This document shows, in pieces, positions 45,595 through 58,436 of a stretch of DNA of 64,000 bases. A model generated the notes under the pieces. It worked only from the letters and a program-made list of their open reading frames with translations. It was not told the origin of the DNA and searched no databases. Made by a program: the position numbers and the translations under genes. Within the stretch, counting starts at the first letter, position 1. The number at the start of each line of letters is the position of its first letter. Location: positions 67,293,692-67,357,691 of the forward strand of contig CM026426.1 of assembly GCA_014871385.1 (NCBI GenBank). Direction: 5' to 3'. The DNA comes from Ceratodon purpureus (lineage: Eukaryota; Streptophyta; Bryopsida; Pseudoditrichales; Ditrichaceae).

Positions 45595-46576
45595 GTGCTG
45601 CTTGATAAGCCTAAATCGCATAAGTCAATCAAGGATCTGGATTTCAGCTGGGATGGGGCGTTTGTGGCGTCGACATCTGATGACAGTGCTTGTCGAATTT
45701 GGGACGTTGCGTCCAGAAGTTGTGTGGTGTTGCTTCCGTCCTTAAAAGAGGAAGGCATTGGATTTGTGAGATTCTCACGGTATGGCAGGAAGCCCTTGCT
45801 GTACGTAGCTGTGCAAAAACGAGGAATGGGGTTCGTGCCTGCGTTTGATACCTCCACTTGGAAGCAAGTGAACTCGCGGAAGGTGCAAGAGGATCCTATT
45901 TCTGCTTCTGCGATTTCTCGTGATGGAAGGTGAGTCTCCAATTCAAATTAGTAGTACTCTTGTATCATGTAAGGATTTTGCAGAAGTCTCCATCTCACTT
46001 CAGTGATAATGAACCATGAGCAAGTGCTGCAATTAAGTTGTACATCGTTGGTTTTTTTGGTTTATTGAGTGAAAACACTGTCATTCTAATTAGGAGTTGG
46101 ACAGGGTAGGAGACTTGGCAATAATGAGGACGGGCATAGATTGTTGACCATCATATTGGCTGCGTCTTTTCTCTTTGTTACCTTGTTGTTACTTGTGCAG
46201 GTTTCTTGCGATTGGGAGCAGTAAGGTAGACATCTCAATTGTCGATGCAGCCAGCTTATCAGTATGTCAGAAGTTGAAGAATGCACATATGATCTTTGTT
46301 ACATCCATGGAGTTTTCCCCAAGTGGTCGAACACGTCCATCTGTATCAGCAGATTCTAGTGCACGTGTCACACTAGTTGCATTGGACAGAGGTAGCTCCT
46401 GGCCGAGACCTATGGTTTTGCTTGTTATTTTCATAATCCTATTAGCTTGGTTCCTAGGCAAATATGATTTCTCTGATTGGCATCAAGGTCAGTCTCCGAA
46501 TGGTGTACTATCGGGCATTCTTGCACGCTTGACTTCGTTCTCCAAATTGAATATAAGTGAACATGATAATGTATGA
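45595..46576 (+). pseudogene. SEC12/PHF1-like WD40 protein, N-terminally truncated copy
   Basis: Two exons, 45595-45929 and 46201-46576, joined by a GT-AG intron (AAG|GTGAGT, TGTGCAG) in matching phase. Exon 1 carries WD40 blades (KSHKSIKDLDFSWDGAFVAS, TSDDSACRIWDVAS, FVPAFDTSTWKQVN, ISASAISRDGR). Exon 2 has FLAIGSSKVDISIVDAAS, one transmembrane helix (PMVLLVIFIILLAWFLGKYDF) and a short C-terminal tail. This matches the C-terminal half of the plant SEC12/PHF1 family, ER membrane proteins that load GTP on SAR1 in COPII budding. The family's N-terminal blades are missing. A possible short first exon with ATG at 45265 (MESLGGVDPHVGGSQ) does not supply them. The remaining frame is open, so it may be expressed, but it probably cannot form a full propeller. 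Confidence 0.7.
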
Positions 46577-47934
46577 ACAATTTAGATGCGTTTTGTTGTG
46601 TTGCGTTAAAATCTGTAAACTCTCGGAATTACGGGATTAGGTGCTGAGGTTGTACCCTGGATTATTTATCTTGTAAATAACTCCACACTCGGAAGACTAT
46701 TTCGTATGTTGATAATCTTTATTTTTTTCTGCAACGCTGTCTATGATGCTTCAGTTCTCTCCATTAGATGCTCTCAATGCCCTGTCTACTTTGAAGCTCA
46801 AGATGATGCAGTGTACATTCTGTTGTCTTTTTTTGTCAAGCAGTTATGAGAACTAGCATGTGATGACTGGTTGGTTCCTTGGTGCGTGGCGTTTATTTCC
46901 CTTAGATGAATGGCACATTTAATCATCTTTGTTGTGATTTCTTCATTGCAATACGTTCTACTGGATAATCTTCGCCTTTGCATTTAAATTATTTTCAAAA
47001 TCCATGTATGTGAGAATGTTTACTAAAACTTTTCCTCGGAATATGTAGCTCAATCCCCAACACGTAATGTGAGGTGACTTTACAGGGCTGCGTTGGGAGA
47101 GCACGATCAACTGCAATCGGACATTTACGTGGACCCGCTGATTGGTTACTGGACGCAGTAATGGCTGAAACCACAATCCAGGTTTAATTTCAGGTACATA
47201 GACGTATTACAGCTAAACTTGTCTTGTCCCGGAGTACTTTGATAAAGCTCGTACTTGCTATTGTGTTTCCAGAATTAAATTGTGCACATGTTAGAGACCT
47301 TCAGCGGTATGCAGTGGTGATGTATTTACATGTGCTTTTCTGTGTTTTTGAAGAATTTTCGAAGATTAAAGACTTAGTTGTGTGACTTACAAACAGTTTG
47401 GCGTAGGCACGTTTTATGATCTTCCAGGCTGTACAGGCCCTTCTAGACCTAACTCTGCACCCACGCCTTTCAGAAAGGAAGCGAGGATGCAGCTAAAAGG
47501 AGACCGACTACGATTGATGCTGTTTCCAAGAGAATAAGTCCCTATAATTGTGAAACCTTTTTTTAAGACGTTCACTTATGGGCAACAAGAAAAATAAGCG
47601 TTGCAGGCATGCAATACCTGCGCGGAGAGAATTAAGGCTGTAGGAGAGCCGACGGCGGGATATAGAATTGCGTGAGAGAGCGGAGCAGGACGTCTTCGGG
47701 TCTTGAGGTGCTGCTCGTGAAGTCAGCTGTCCATGGTGATGTGTCATTCAAGCTTCTTTCAATGTGTAGGACTCTAAATTGTACTCTGTTTGTGACGTAC
47801 TGGGTCTTTTTTGGATAAAGAGAATGCGACAGATGGTGGGCTAAACCGAATAACATGGGGGATAACTTCTTTGTCTGCGTACTCATTGCAGGGTTGAACA
47901 GCGGCGCGAGCACCGTAGGACATGGAGAATCCGA
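46577..47934. other. No gene recognised
   Basis: Sequence between the SEC12-like fragment and the DDE transposase gene. A short exon-like island at 47086-47161 (AALGEHDQLQSDIYVDPLIG) follows a plausible acceptor; I cannot identify it. Confidence 0.35.
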
Positions 47935-50900
47935 GCTCAAGCGGATCAACTACGCGCTCCAATCGAAAATGAGACAGGTGAAGGATGTTCGCAGGGACAT
48001 TCTGGAGAAGAACCCCCCGTTGATTTGAACGATGAGAGAGAACAGTGGGAGTTCAATCGAGAGGTGGGGGATAGAGGAGGTGATGTGAGCGGGGCAGACT
48101 CCGCGGGCGAGGATTTGGAGGGCAAGACCCAAGCAACGAAGTCTGGAGTTGATGATCTCCAGGACAATGAGTGTGCACTTGACACTCCACGCAGTCGGAA
48201 GTGCGCATATGCAGCTGCAAAGGTTCTTAGCAGCCTCATGCAAGTTCTAGATGCAGGTTTGTCTGACGAAGAGAAGAAGATGGTCCTGCACCGTTGTTTG
48301 GCAGATGATCAATTCAGAGCCATTGACCCAGAGTTATCTGCGGCAGTTATGAAGTTACGCAGTGTAGCTGCCACAACTGTGCAAAGTCTGAAAGGGGGGT
48401 TGCAAGCCATCCGTGACACGTATCCAAGGAAAGGCAAAAGTAAGGAATATTGTACTGACGGCTGCTGTCTCGAAGGGCGACTCGCAGCAGAAGATTTGCA
48501 AAGCGTTAGGGGCGTCCCGGTACCTGGTTCGTAAGGCTTTCCAACGGCGAGCAAAAGTGGATGAAACTGGAGAGAACCTGTGGGCCGGGGGGGATAGGAA
48601 GCGAAGGAGTGATGCGCTTACTATAGAGGTCCACGGAGCGGTATGCTCTTGGTGGGAAACGGAAACCACCGTCTCTCCAAACAAGAAGGATGTCAAGAGA
48701 AGAAGGATTTCTGCAAAGGAGCATGATACTCATGCCACACAATACTTGCAGGTGTCGCAGGTACAGGTTCCACATGCACTTCAGTCACTACGCTTTTCAT
48801 TGCTTTCATATTATGCTTGAGAACAGTAGTTAGGAACTTAGGGTGCACTTGAGATCAACACGATGCTGGATCTGTTGCTGCGACTGACATATGCTCAATG
48901 AAAAGTTCCATTGCGTAGTTCAATCAGATAGTGGCAGTACGAGGTCTTATACTGACATTGCAGAGTTCAATCAGATAGTCAATGGCGGTTTTGGTTGTCC
49001 ACGATAATGCTCTGTTTTGGTGGTTAACGTGAAATTGGGATGTATTCCCTGGTGTACCTGGGTTTCAGGTTTGATATTTTTACAATTTCTTATGCGACAT
49101 GGGTTCTTTTTCACTACGGTTTGCTATGACTTATTTGGTTGCGATTATTTTGTTATCATATTTGTACTGTGAGGTGGTGATGCTAGTGCACGAAGCAAAT
49201 GGTGGTAGATGTTTGCTAAGAAAATTAAAAAGCTGTTTTCTTACTGTCACTGTAATATGTAGTATTAGGACATGGATACAGCCACTTGTGAGTACTGTGC
49301 ATTGAACCCGAATTTTTAATTCTTGTCGTGGCTGAATCCTCAACTCTGCAGTCGTTCCATTGTTAATATTTAGAAGTTTTGGTTCTCGTCTTGGTACTGC
49401 TCTAAAGTAGACACTTCACCACGATTTGAATACCCGGCTGTTTGGGTCTATACAGTCATAAAAATTGAATGCTGCGATGTTTGTAAGAGGCTTCGTTCTG
49501 TCCAAGTCGATGTCTGTGGGCCGTGATTAGAACTCCCGGCAAATCTTCATTGAATCGTAACCCCCACTTTATCAGCATTGCAGACGGCAAAAACTGATTG
49601 TTGGTCAATTGGGATCAAGTTAGCCTGGGAGATACGTAACCTGAATTCAAAGTGAGATTGAATTATATGTTCATTTTGCACCGTTTTATTCTACAAGTGT
49701 TAGGACATAGATCGTGAACAGAATATAGCTAACTCTTGTTATGTGGTTGGCAGTTAGAGTTCCATGCAAAGTTCATGGAGGCGACCAATCACAATCGGGT
49801 GGGGCTGCGGGCTTTTGAACTCATGAAGCCATTTTATGTCAGAAGGTTGAAGGAAAGGAACACTTGTGCGTGCCGATACCATTGTGAAATGGCGGAGCTA
49901 AGACAGGGTTGGAACAACTTGCGGATTGCCACAAAGGGGATACATGGCTGAAATTGCACATGTCAATGTGAGGTGAGCGTGAGCCCGCAAACAGCAGAGT
50001 CCACTGGCGAGGATCAGCAGAACAGGTGCCATGCAGACCTATCGCATTTCAGTGGATGGACAGACCTTTGGCATAGCGTGCTGTGTCCACAGGAGGGAGA
50101 CGGCTGGCATGCACCGAGCTGTATCAAGGGTGACTACGAGCAGTGTGGAGTGGATATGTTAATGTTATGTCCAAGGGAGATGGACAGTGAAGGGAGTCTC
50201 AAGGTGCAGTGGCACAACTTCGAAATGGTGGTGCACGGTAGGACTAAGGCAGGTAAGGAGAACAAAGTATTGCGTATGACGTACCAGAATACTTCTGCTC
50301 CAATCTATTTGGACTACTTGAGGCAGAAGTTGAGACCATTCATCGTGCACAACTACATTGCCAAGTGGCAGGCGGAGTGGTACAAAGAGTCCATCGACAC
50401 CTTCCCTCCTGAATCTATACTATCAGCTATGGATTTCGCGGAGAAATACACTTTCCAGCCTTACCACGAACTTCAGTCCATGCACTGGCTGCATCACCAG
50501 ATTACCATATTGGTCCACATATGCTACAGGTGGAACCCGGCTTACCTCGCGGATCCAAGTTCTGATGCTTCTAAGCTCTTGACAGAATACCACTATTATA
50601 TTAGTGATGATGCTGAGCACGATACTCTTTTTGTCCAACATTGTTTTGCGTTGCACTGGAAACACATAACGGCTAGGGGAATAAAACCAAACGAGCACAT
50701 TGTTTGGTCGGAGGGGTGCGCAGCCCAGTTCAAGTCTCGGAGATGCTGGTACCACGTCTCAAGGTATTTCTATCCAGAGCAAAATCAGTCTTGTCTGTAT
50801 TTTCCATCTGGCTCTTTCTGAACTCCCGATGAAGATAAGTAATTTCAGTTTTTGGATTTTTTCTTTGCAGGTATCCCATCACGACAAAGAGTGCTGATCT

Positions 50901-52625
50901 ACCGAACGGGTGTAGGATGGTATGGTCTTACTTTGGTAGTGGACATGGCAAGGGGCTCCATGATGGAGCAGGGGCAATGTTGAAGTGTGCAATCCGCAGG
51001 GAGGAGATGAACTTCGAATCCCGTACGAAGCTTCAAAGTGCGGCTGATGTCGTTGACTTCTGCAATCGCAAAGAGTCTGAAGAGCACAGGGCATATGGAA
51101 AGGCGATGAGAACTCTGATAAGGTACTTCCATTTGATCGGGGTTAACGACGTGGAAAGAACATGTGACCTAGATTGTCAACCCATACCCGACACTAGATC
51201 TGTCCATTCCGTTTCATCCGTGTCACCGATCAATGTTACATACTTGCATATCAGAGAACTAGCCTGCTTCTGTCCCGAGTGCATGGACGACAACCCGATG
51301 TTGTGTAGAAGGCAAAATCATGTCGAGCATTGGGCCCTGAAGGTCTTGCAACCATTGACGCCAATTCAGGTGAGTATAGACCACATTCACTGGATTCCTA
51401 AGTACCGTTTCTGTGTGCGTTTTCTTTGACTTTCTGCTAAACCTAGTTGCCGGAGTGCCCAGCCAGGTTACGCACCGATTAGGTGCTTGCTGAGCATTTT
51501 AAGGACCACGGGCATGCCGTGGTACATGGTAGGGATTCTGTCTTTTCCTGAATCAAAGGCCAGGTCTGAATGTCGTTGTGGTGGGTTATTTAAAAAATGT
51601 AGCTTCATGAAAGCTCATTCAAATGACGTAACTTGAGAGCATGGGGGAGCTAAGGGTGCAAAACAGCTCTAATGTATGTGTGTCTGGCCGGGGCAATTTC
51701 TGACCGGGTTTAGGAAAGTCGGTGGAGAGAGGGTTGAAAGGAAGTGGTAGGGGTAATGAGCAAGCTGGGAATGTACAATGGATATGGACTGTTAGGGGGG
51801 AGGCATTTTCTGTAATTTCATTCTTGCCCATACTTCGCGTTCGTCGCAGTGAATTTTTTAGTCTGAAAGCATTAGATGTCCCTGCCGACGGTGTGGTGCA
51901 TGGTGACTATTCAAAGGAGTTTGCGGTTTAAGGTTTCATGTCCTACTGTGACACATAGCTTGCTTTTTTAAAGACAGTTCTTGGCGAACCACACCACTTC
52001 CTAACATGTGCATATCTTCAATGGACAAGGGACGCGGCTCCAACAAGCTAGTGAGCACGGTGGTAAAACCTCTGAACCGCGAGTTACGTTACAGGTGGAA
52101 GAGATGCAGATTAACAGGGGAGAAGACGGGGGGTAGGGAACCGAACAAGACCCAGGACATGGATCTGCGGAGTTCGAGGACGACCTAGTTGACGACTTTG
52201 AGGATGAGGGTGAATTGGAAACTAAGGCTGAGCGGGTCGAAATAGGGGACACATACGTCGTCTATACAGACAGACCTGAGCACGGAGACCGCTTCTTCCA
52301 AGTGCTCTGCGACAAGCCTGTCCACAAAAATGGAGCCACTTTCACTGACGGATGGAGGTGTAAATGGCCGAGGGATACAATGCTCATCAGCGGGACGTAT
52401 TACAGGAGAATTCCTAATGTGGGACGAGACGCAGGATCGTACAGGTACAAGCTCCTGGAGGATGAGCCAAAGGCATGGAACTACTCGCACCTTATTGTGC
52501 AGTCTAGGGTGGAGTTGATGCAATACAAAAGCTCCAAGAAGAATCCACGATTCAAGATGACGCCAGAAACTAGAGAAACAATTTTGTCCAATGTTGGGGA
52601 GAGGCAAATGTATAATGCTCATTGA
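47935..52625 (+). pseudogene. DDE-type transposase gene, four exons, nearly whole
   Basis: Exons: about 47935-48760, 49754-50763, 50871-51369 and 52095-52625, all with GT-AG borders and matching phase. Exon 1 encodes a basic region and a helix-turn-helix (SQQKICKALGASRYLVRKAF). Exon 2 has the Cys-rich NTCACRYHCEMAELRQGW, SAMDFAEKYTFQPYHELQSM and HIVWSEGCAAQFKSRRCW. Exon 3 has FGSGHGKGLHDGAGAMLK and a Cys cluster (ACFCPECMDDNPMLC). Exon 4 encodes a conserved C-terminal domain (DGWRCKWPRDTMLISGTYY). The D..EN-like, SDGC.xQ and GHGKG..DG pattern is that of a widespread eukaryotic transposase-like family; here the Asp of SDG is Glu. Breaks are few: frame changes near 48005 and 48435, TGA at 49949, TAG near 52134. 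TIRs were not identified. Confidence 0.6.
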
Positions 52626-53344
52626 CTCGCAAGGAATGTTGCGAGCCCGTTTTTCTCCTTTAGAGCATGGGTACCGGTAGCCAAAGCCGCTAATATGAGC
52701 TTATAAAATTTCGTGATTAAGTGTGCTCCAGCCCATGTACGAGACTGCATTCGGTGACGGATGTTTATTAGTAAGGTGCGTGGCTTTCTAACCTCTCTTG
52801 AACATGTTTCAGTTGGATTAGATTTTTAATGATTAGGTGCAAAGTTTAGTATTTCATTTACCCCAACGGATATGTTCATGGTGAGGAGTAGTTCTTATAG
52901 CTTGCTTTATCATACTCCAGTACTCATGTATTTCTATTCTGTGTTGGTATCAAGTTGACAGAGCCATAGCCGAGGTTCCTGATACATATCACAAGCGTTG
53001 ACGTAGATTGGAGGAGGTAAATAGCATTGTAGCTTCATACTCGACTAGAATGGAGAGGGAGCGAGTACTCGACTTTGTTTGCGGAACCGTGAGTTTCGCT
53101 ATTGCCCCTGTGGGATTTGAAGACAACACTGGGTGTCCTACGCACAGGCAGTTGATCTTATTGATTTCTACCAGTTCCAAAAAGCAGAAAGGTGTGCATT
53201 ATATGTCCAATCGCGTATGAAATTTATAGTCATGGGTGACTCTTGATTTGTGTTTGGAACATAATCCTGTATTGAATATGTTAAATACGAAGTTGAGCTT
53301 GTCACAGTAATAGGTCTCGTTTGTGGCTGAGTTTCCTGTCCTTT
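52626..53344. other. No gene recognised; one exon-like frame
   Basis: The 53008-53190 plus-strand frame (MEEVNSIVASYSTRMERERV, FAIAPVGFEDNTGCPTHRQL) has gene-like composition but I cannot name it. Otherwise intergenic. Confidence 0.3.
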
Positions 53345-54684
53345 TGACGTCAGGGTATGGGCACGGTGGAGCTTCAGAGTTAGGCGCATTGCACGTTCCC
53401 CAAGCGTGCAACAGGGGAAATGAGCAAGGATGGCGACACTGATAAGGAAGCCGAACAAAGTTTTGTCCTGTGCGGTTTCAGCGATCCAGTATATGCAGAA
53501 GGATACGTGACAGTCCATCAATGTGAGGCAGTGTTGGATGTGACAGTTGTTAACCGCGCTACCGCGACGTTACAAAGTTAGTGCTCAGAGTTGGCAACTA
53601 TGGAAGATCTGTAATTAGTGGAACGTCCACAAAATTATGCTGTGGCACCTCAAGCAAGCAAGTAGTGCAAGGCCAATATCAAAGTGTCTTCAACAGAAAT
53701 AGGAGTTACCTCTGGAAATATTCTCCACGAGAGTACGATTGCGTTGGACCGTATTGTCGTTGTAGTGAACGATATCCACATTGACACCGTGGATTACATC
53801 TCACCAGCATCCTGTGCAGACGTTGTATTCACATGTTGCATTCAGAAACATGTCGGCTGAATTTGATAGTGAAAACAAGGTAATCTCATTAAGTCTGCAA
53901 TACTACAGTACCGTATGGAAGTGCCGGCTCTTTTAGATATACATCACACAAAATAGCCATGGTGGTTCTGTGGGTTAATTTTGTATTCTTGTGTGCACTT
54001 TGCTGCTTTGTGATTAGTGTTTCTCGTGAAACATGGGATTTACTGCGAGCGTCGTTGCATGACTTTTCTAATATCTTGCCCATGACACTTGAAGAGCATG
54101 GGTGCTTGGTTTTGTTTGTAGGTTGCTGTCAATACTAATATTCAAGATGTGCAAGAATTTGTGGACCATGTCGTCGCCTCAACGAGCATGAAGTGGCTCA
54201 CCCCTCCGTAAGTACCGTCGCCTTAACAGATATTTTCTTAGCTCCGTGAATTGTAAATTGTCATCTGGATGTAAAGAGCCGTGGGTTGGTTGGCTGGAAC
54301 CTTACGTTCGGATGGCAGTAGTTTGTTTACTTCCGCACATTTGGATTTTAAGATCAATACACGTGTTGGTATTAGAAAACCTCGTCGATGTCTACAACCT
54401 GCGGTTGCTGAAATTCTGCCCGCTTCATTTGAAATCTCTTTGCATTTCAGTGAGCACTTGGATGGTATGACGATAAAGGCTTTTCTTGATTGCGTGCCAT
54501 CTTGCAAAAAATAGTTCATGTCGGGGAAGGTACTCCAGTACTCATTCTTACCTGCCTATTTTTTCTTGTAAGGAACAGGTCCGCGTTGAAAGGGGATTCT
54601 CGGTTCCTTGCTGCAAATCTCGATGCAGCGAGCGTGTTTGGAGAAGGTGCTTTGGTCAATGTTAGCGTTGAGAAACAACTAGAT
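53345..54684 (+). pseudogene. Coatomer subunit beta (beta-COP) C-terminal fragment
   Basis: Three exon pieces match the appendage region of beta-COP, the COPI coat subunit acting on Golgi vesicles. Piece one (about 53400-53879) contains [31 protein letters not shown] and, in another frame, [13 protein letters not shown] and [20 protein letters not shown]. Piece two, 54122-54207, reads VAVNTNIQDVQEFVDHVVAS. Piece three, 54579-54684, reads SALKGDSRFLAANLDAASVF and GEGALVNVSVEKQLD. Intron borders fall where a spliced reading matches the protein, so this is a genomic (unprocessed) copy. About four fifths of the protein upstream and the last exon are absent. Piece one has a stop and frame changes, so it is non-functional. 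Confidence 0.75.
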
Positions 54685-56912
54685 GTGTTCACTTGTTTCT
54701 ACTCCATAGAAAATATTTTGCGCATCAACCATCTTGTTACGTTTCCTGGTTGTTTTTTTTTTTTTTTTCCACTTTGCTTTTCTGAGCAGCTGTTGTTGGT
54801 TTTTCTCTGCGAGGGCCATTGTTTGTTTGAGAATGTCACTTCTCTGACTAGCAATTGCTGTATAATTGAGGTATAGGAATGGCCCAGGGAAAGTCAACCT
54901 AACATGGAGAGGCTTGTAGTGCAGAGACTTCGAAATTGGAATCACTGGATTTTTCACTACGGTTGCTGGAATTCTTTGGTACGCAGCGAAGAAGCTCTTT
55001 GGAAGTAGTAGGCAAAGGTATTTCATCCGGTCTGAGAGTCGGGGCCCTTTACTGGTAACTTCGTGGTACTGGAGGTGTTCCTGGAGAAGCTGAATAGCCG
55101 CTGAATTCACTACGGGTTAGGTTTCTGGGTGATGTGACGCTTCAAACCGTAACTTTGCTATGGCAGGTTCCCACTTCCCACTGCACTTCGAGGCGTTGCG
55201 CAACTGGAGATACGGTGCTGCTTCTAGAAGCGCCACTTAATACCTGTTCAAGTTATTTACAAGTGCGGGAGGTCGCTGTAAGTTCCATGTCGGTGCTGCT
55301 TCCAGAAGCGCCACTTAATACCTGTTCAAGTTATTTACAAGAGCGGGGAGTCGCTGTAGGTTCCATGTCGTGTACTTGTTCAGTTTCTGTATCACTTGGT
55401 ACCTGTCATGCCACTTTTTTACTACCAAGCGCCCCTGTGGAGGTTTAGGGTTACTTTCTGGGCGCTTGATCGGCACTTCTTACACTGGGTTGGCACTTCG
55501 CTTCCACTGCGCAGGTTCACTTCCACTTCTCTGGCACTTTCACTGTGTCACTTTATTTGTTGTACCCGTGTGATTCCATTCCCGCAGTGTTCGTGGTTTT
55601 TCGTTGTTGTTTGTACATCTCACGTACGTTCTACGGTGTCCGAATGTGCTCTCGTTTTCTTTACCGTGGCATTCATGTACACCTTGATTTGCTTGTGTTG
55701 ACGGTGATGGGGGATTGAATACATGCGGAAATGGATAGATTTTTCTTTCTGATAGTGGTTTATTTTAGCATGATCCTGATTCCTTGGTCTATCATCAGAG
55801 CATAGGTGCTGATTCAGGGTGAACGCATGGCTGTGTAGGAGCTAAGCTGCCGCTGTACACATTTGGTGTAAAGCGAACTTCGGGCTCCAACAAAAGGGCG
55901 CATTCTGGAAGTGACGACCACTGTGTACTAAGGATATTGGAGACGCTGATGACTTCGGGAACAGTGATTTTGAGCTAGATAATTATATTCCCGATGACCT
56001 GCTCCTCGCTCAGGTGTTGCCTCTTTTGATAGTTTCCAACACAATGATGCAAATGATTTTCGATTTTTAAAGTTTCTTTACACACCAAATTGCTGATTTC
56101 ATCTTTGATTCAATTGCCCTGTATATAATGCGCACTATATAAGAAAATGACCATGATCCTAACACTTTTTGGTCACTGAGTTTCATAGCTGAGTCAATAA
56201 TATTTCAGGGCTTTTGGGAGTAATTTTTGAGAAGACGGAACAACCTCAGGTCTCAGTTCAGGGCCTAACGACGATGATATCTGCGAGTACTATGAAAAAG
56301 CTCTAGTACTAGGCAGCCCCAATGTGGTTGCAATTAACGCAAGTTTATTGTACTTAGATTTTCATGGCTTAATTCTTTATTGAATTCTTGTTAACTTCGG
56401 CAATGTCCTGTACCTTACGAAGCCATTTGATCCTCGTTGAAGTGCCAGGCACCTAGGTTGATGTCTGCTTCCACTTACAAATTGCTGCCGTTCTCCTTGA
56501 AGACTCCCGAGCCCTGTTAGGTTCGTGCTGGTCACTCACATAACCCTTATCTGTACTTAAAATTGTCCTAAACCTTGTTAGGACACTTGTGATCACCTCG
56601 TTGAAACTTCACTCCGCTTAAGCTGCCCTCTACCTTATTAACTAACTGGGTTGCTTGCAAAGTCACTTTGATTTACCTGCACTTCTGCAAGAGTCCTAGG
56701 GCAACTACCTTTGCTAGGCTGCGTTGAGAAAGTGAAGTGCAAGCATCAGTGGAAGTGCTAGCTATTATCGAGAAGATAAATGTTGAAATTGTCGCAACTG
56801 AAGCGGCTCTAAAAACTAATTCCTGAGATTGTCGTCTGACCAGACATCATCGAAAGTCATAAGTAAATTGTTTACTTACTTCAAAGTTCTGAAGAAGTAT
56901 TTGCAAGTCATG
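54685..56912. other. Mostly unrecognised; contains a 78-bp tandem duplication
   Basis: Short exon-like stretches (for example DADDFGNSDFELDNYIPDDL ending at a donor near 56013) suggest more gene debris, but I cannot identify it. No frame over 60 codons here carries a recognisable domain. Confidence 0.35.
55214..55369. repeat. Tandem duplication, 78-bp unit
   Basis: GGTGCTGCTTCTAGAAGCGC begins unit one (55214-55291) and GGTGCTGCTTCCAGAAGCGC unit two (55292-55369). The copies differ at only about five positions, so the duplication is recent relative to the decayed genes nearby. Confidence 0.9.
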
Positions 56913-57134
56913 CAGGTGGTGGAGGTGGACATGGAAGGGGACATGTGGTGGCGGGCATGGAGGTGGTGGATATGGAGGGGGACGAGGAGGAAGAAGGAGA
57001 AGAGAAGACAGTATTGTGGGACGATCTATGAAAATCCGATTGGGACCTTGTAAAGGATATCAGGTCGGGTTGTAGATGCAACTGACTCAACTGTGCGAAT
57101 CGAGTTGGAGTCACAAATGAATGTTTTGTTACAG
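56913..57134 (+). pseudogene. SPT5 elongation factor KOW-domain fragment
   Basis: A Gly/Arg-rich stretch (GGGHGGGGYGGGRGGRRRRE) is followed by SIVGRSMKIRLGPCKGYQ and, after a frame change, RVVDATDSTVRIELESQMNV. This matches the C-terminal part of plant SPT5, where a GR-rich region precedes the last KOW domain ((D)ALVGRTVKIRLGPFKGYRGRVV in the family). SPT5 with SPT4 forms DSIF on RNA polymerase II. The fragment ends at a donor-like ACAG|GTTTGC. Only a small part of the gene is recognised. Confidence 0.6.
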
Positions 57135-57619
57135 GTTTGCTCCCCTTTGGACTCTGGTGCTTCATAATTATAATTAAGCGAAATCGGACACTCACACCAT
57201 CATGCGCCACTGTACAAGTATTGGCACCAGTCCCACTTATCAAGATTCAAGAATGTTGTTTTCTTTCTAAAAGCGCGTTTTTCTTTTTGTGTGTGGTATA
57301 GATTATGTTTTAATCCTGTCGGATTGAGATCTCTATTGCTCAAGTTTGGATCAGATTGTGCCTCCAATCAATCGTAGTGACTGAAATCTTGCTTTACGCC
57401 TTAGTCGTGATTTGAACCTCACAATTCATTTTAGGCAAAAAGCCCATTCATATTCCATCACGACTGATGTGAGAGCTTCTTTCCAATGCCTTTGCAGAAT
57501 TACAGTCTCTCTTGAAGCGTAATTGACCATTGCTACATGTAAAGATGGGCATGGCTGGTTTTGTGCTTTCAGGTTTTGAAACTCTGTACTATATATCTCC
57601 TCATTGCAGGTAAGGGGGT
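57135..57619. other. No gene seen
   Basis: Spacer between the SPT5 fragment and the LTR. Confidence 0.4.
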
Positions 57620-58436
57620 TGTGTGAAAGGAGTATTTTCACTCACTCCTTCAAAAATAAATACCGTCCTTAAACTCTCTGAAATCCTGAGAAAATTACTG
57701 TACTATCCCCCTAAAACTGCCCCAAATCTTGCCCTAGATCTGAAACTGTCCACCTAGATCCACGAAAATTCTGGAGGTATATCCTCAGATCTGATACATA
57801 TTCCTACTCTCCTTGGTCTGATCTACAATACCCACTCATTTAAACACCAGATCTACTATACCCACCACGTGGATTAACCAACCTGGTCCTTCAACCACTC
57901 ATTACTGCAAATCTAAGCATGTACACACAAATGTAATCAATTCCTGTCCTTTACTCACTGTAAATCAGTACATCATACTGCTCCCTACTGCTAGCAATCC
58001 CTGGACCCTCGAGGATCCTCAAAACTGTCCTAGCAGCAACTCTCCTACAATCCTACAACACATCCTACACACTAAAATCTGAGAGCTCCAAAGAAAACTC
58101 CCAAGGGGAGAGAGAGAGAATGAGCTTTACAGCCCCCTCCCTCGCAACCCCACCCAAAACCCTAGCCGTCACCTCAAAAACCCTAGCCGCCACCCTAAAC
58201 CCTAACAGTTTTCATCCGACCACCAGACTTCATCCAACCACCAGATTTCATCCATCCGACAGTTTTCATCCATCTGGCAATTTTCATCCAAAACTGTCAG
58301 TTCATCCAAAACAGAGTTACTGCAGGACAGGACAGTAACTTAACAGGTTACTGTCTCCCCCTAGTAACTGCAGTTTTACTGCTCCTCTACAGTTTTACTG
58401 CTCCTCTATTCTACTACCTTAAATCCCTAGATAACA
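57620..58436 (-). repeat. Probable 3' LTR (about 817 bp)
   Basis: On the minus strand it would start TGTTATCTAGGG at 58436, directly after a purine tract (TAAAAGGGGGATAA, about 58437-58450), and end CTTTCACACA at 57620, giving TG...CA ends. It contains tandem TTCATCC motifs at 58210-58320 and an 18-19 bp tandem (AGTTTTACTGCTCCTCTA) at 58371-58408. The ends are inferred; the partner LTR is outside the window. Confidence 0.55.
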
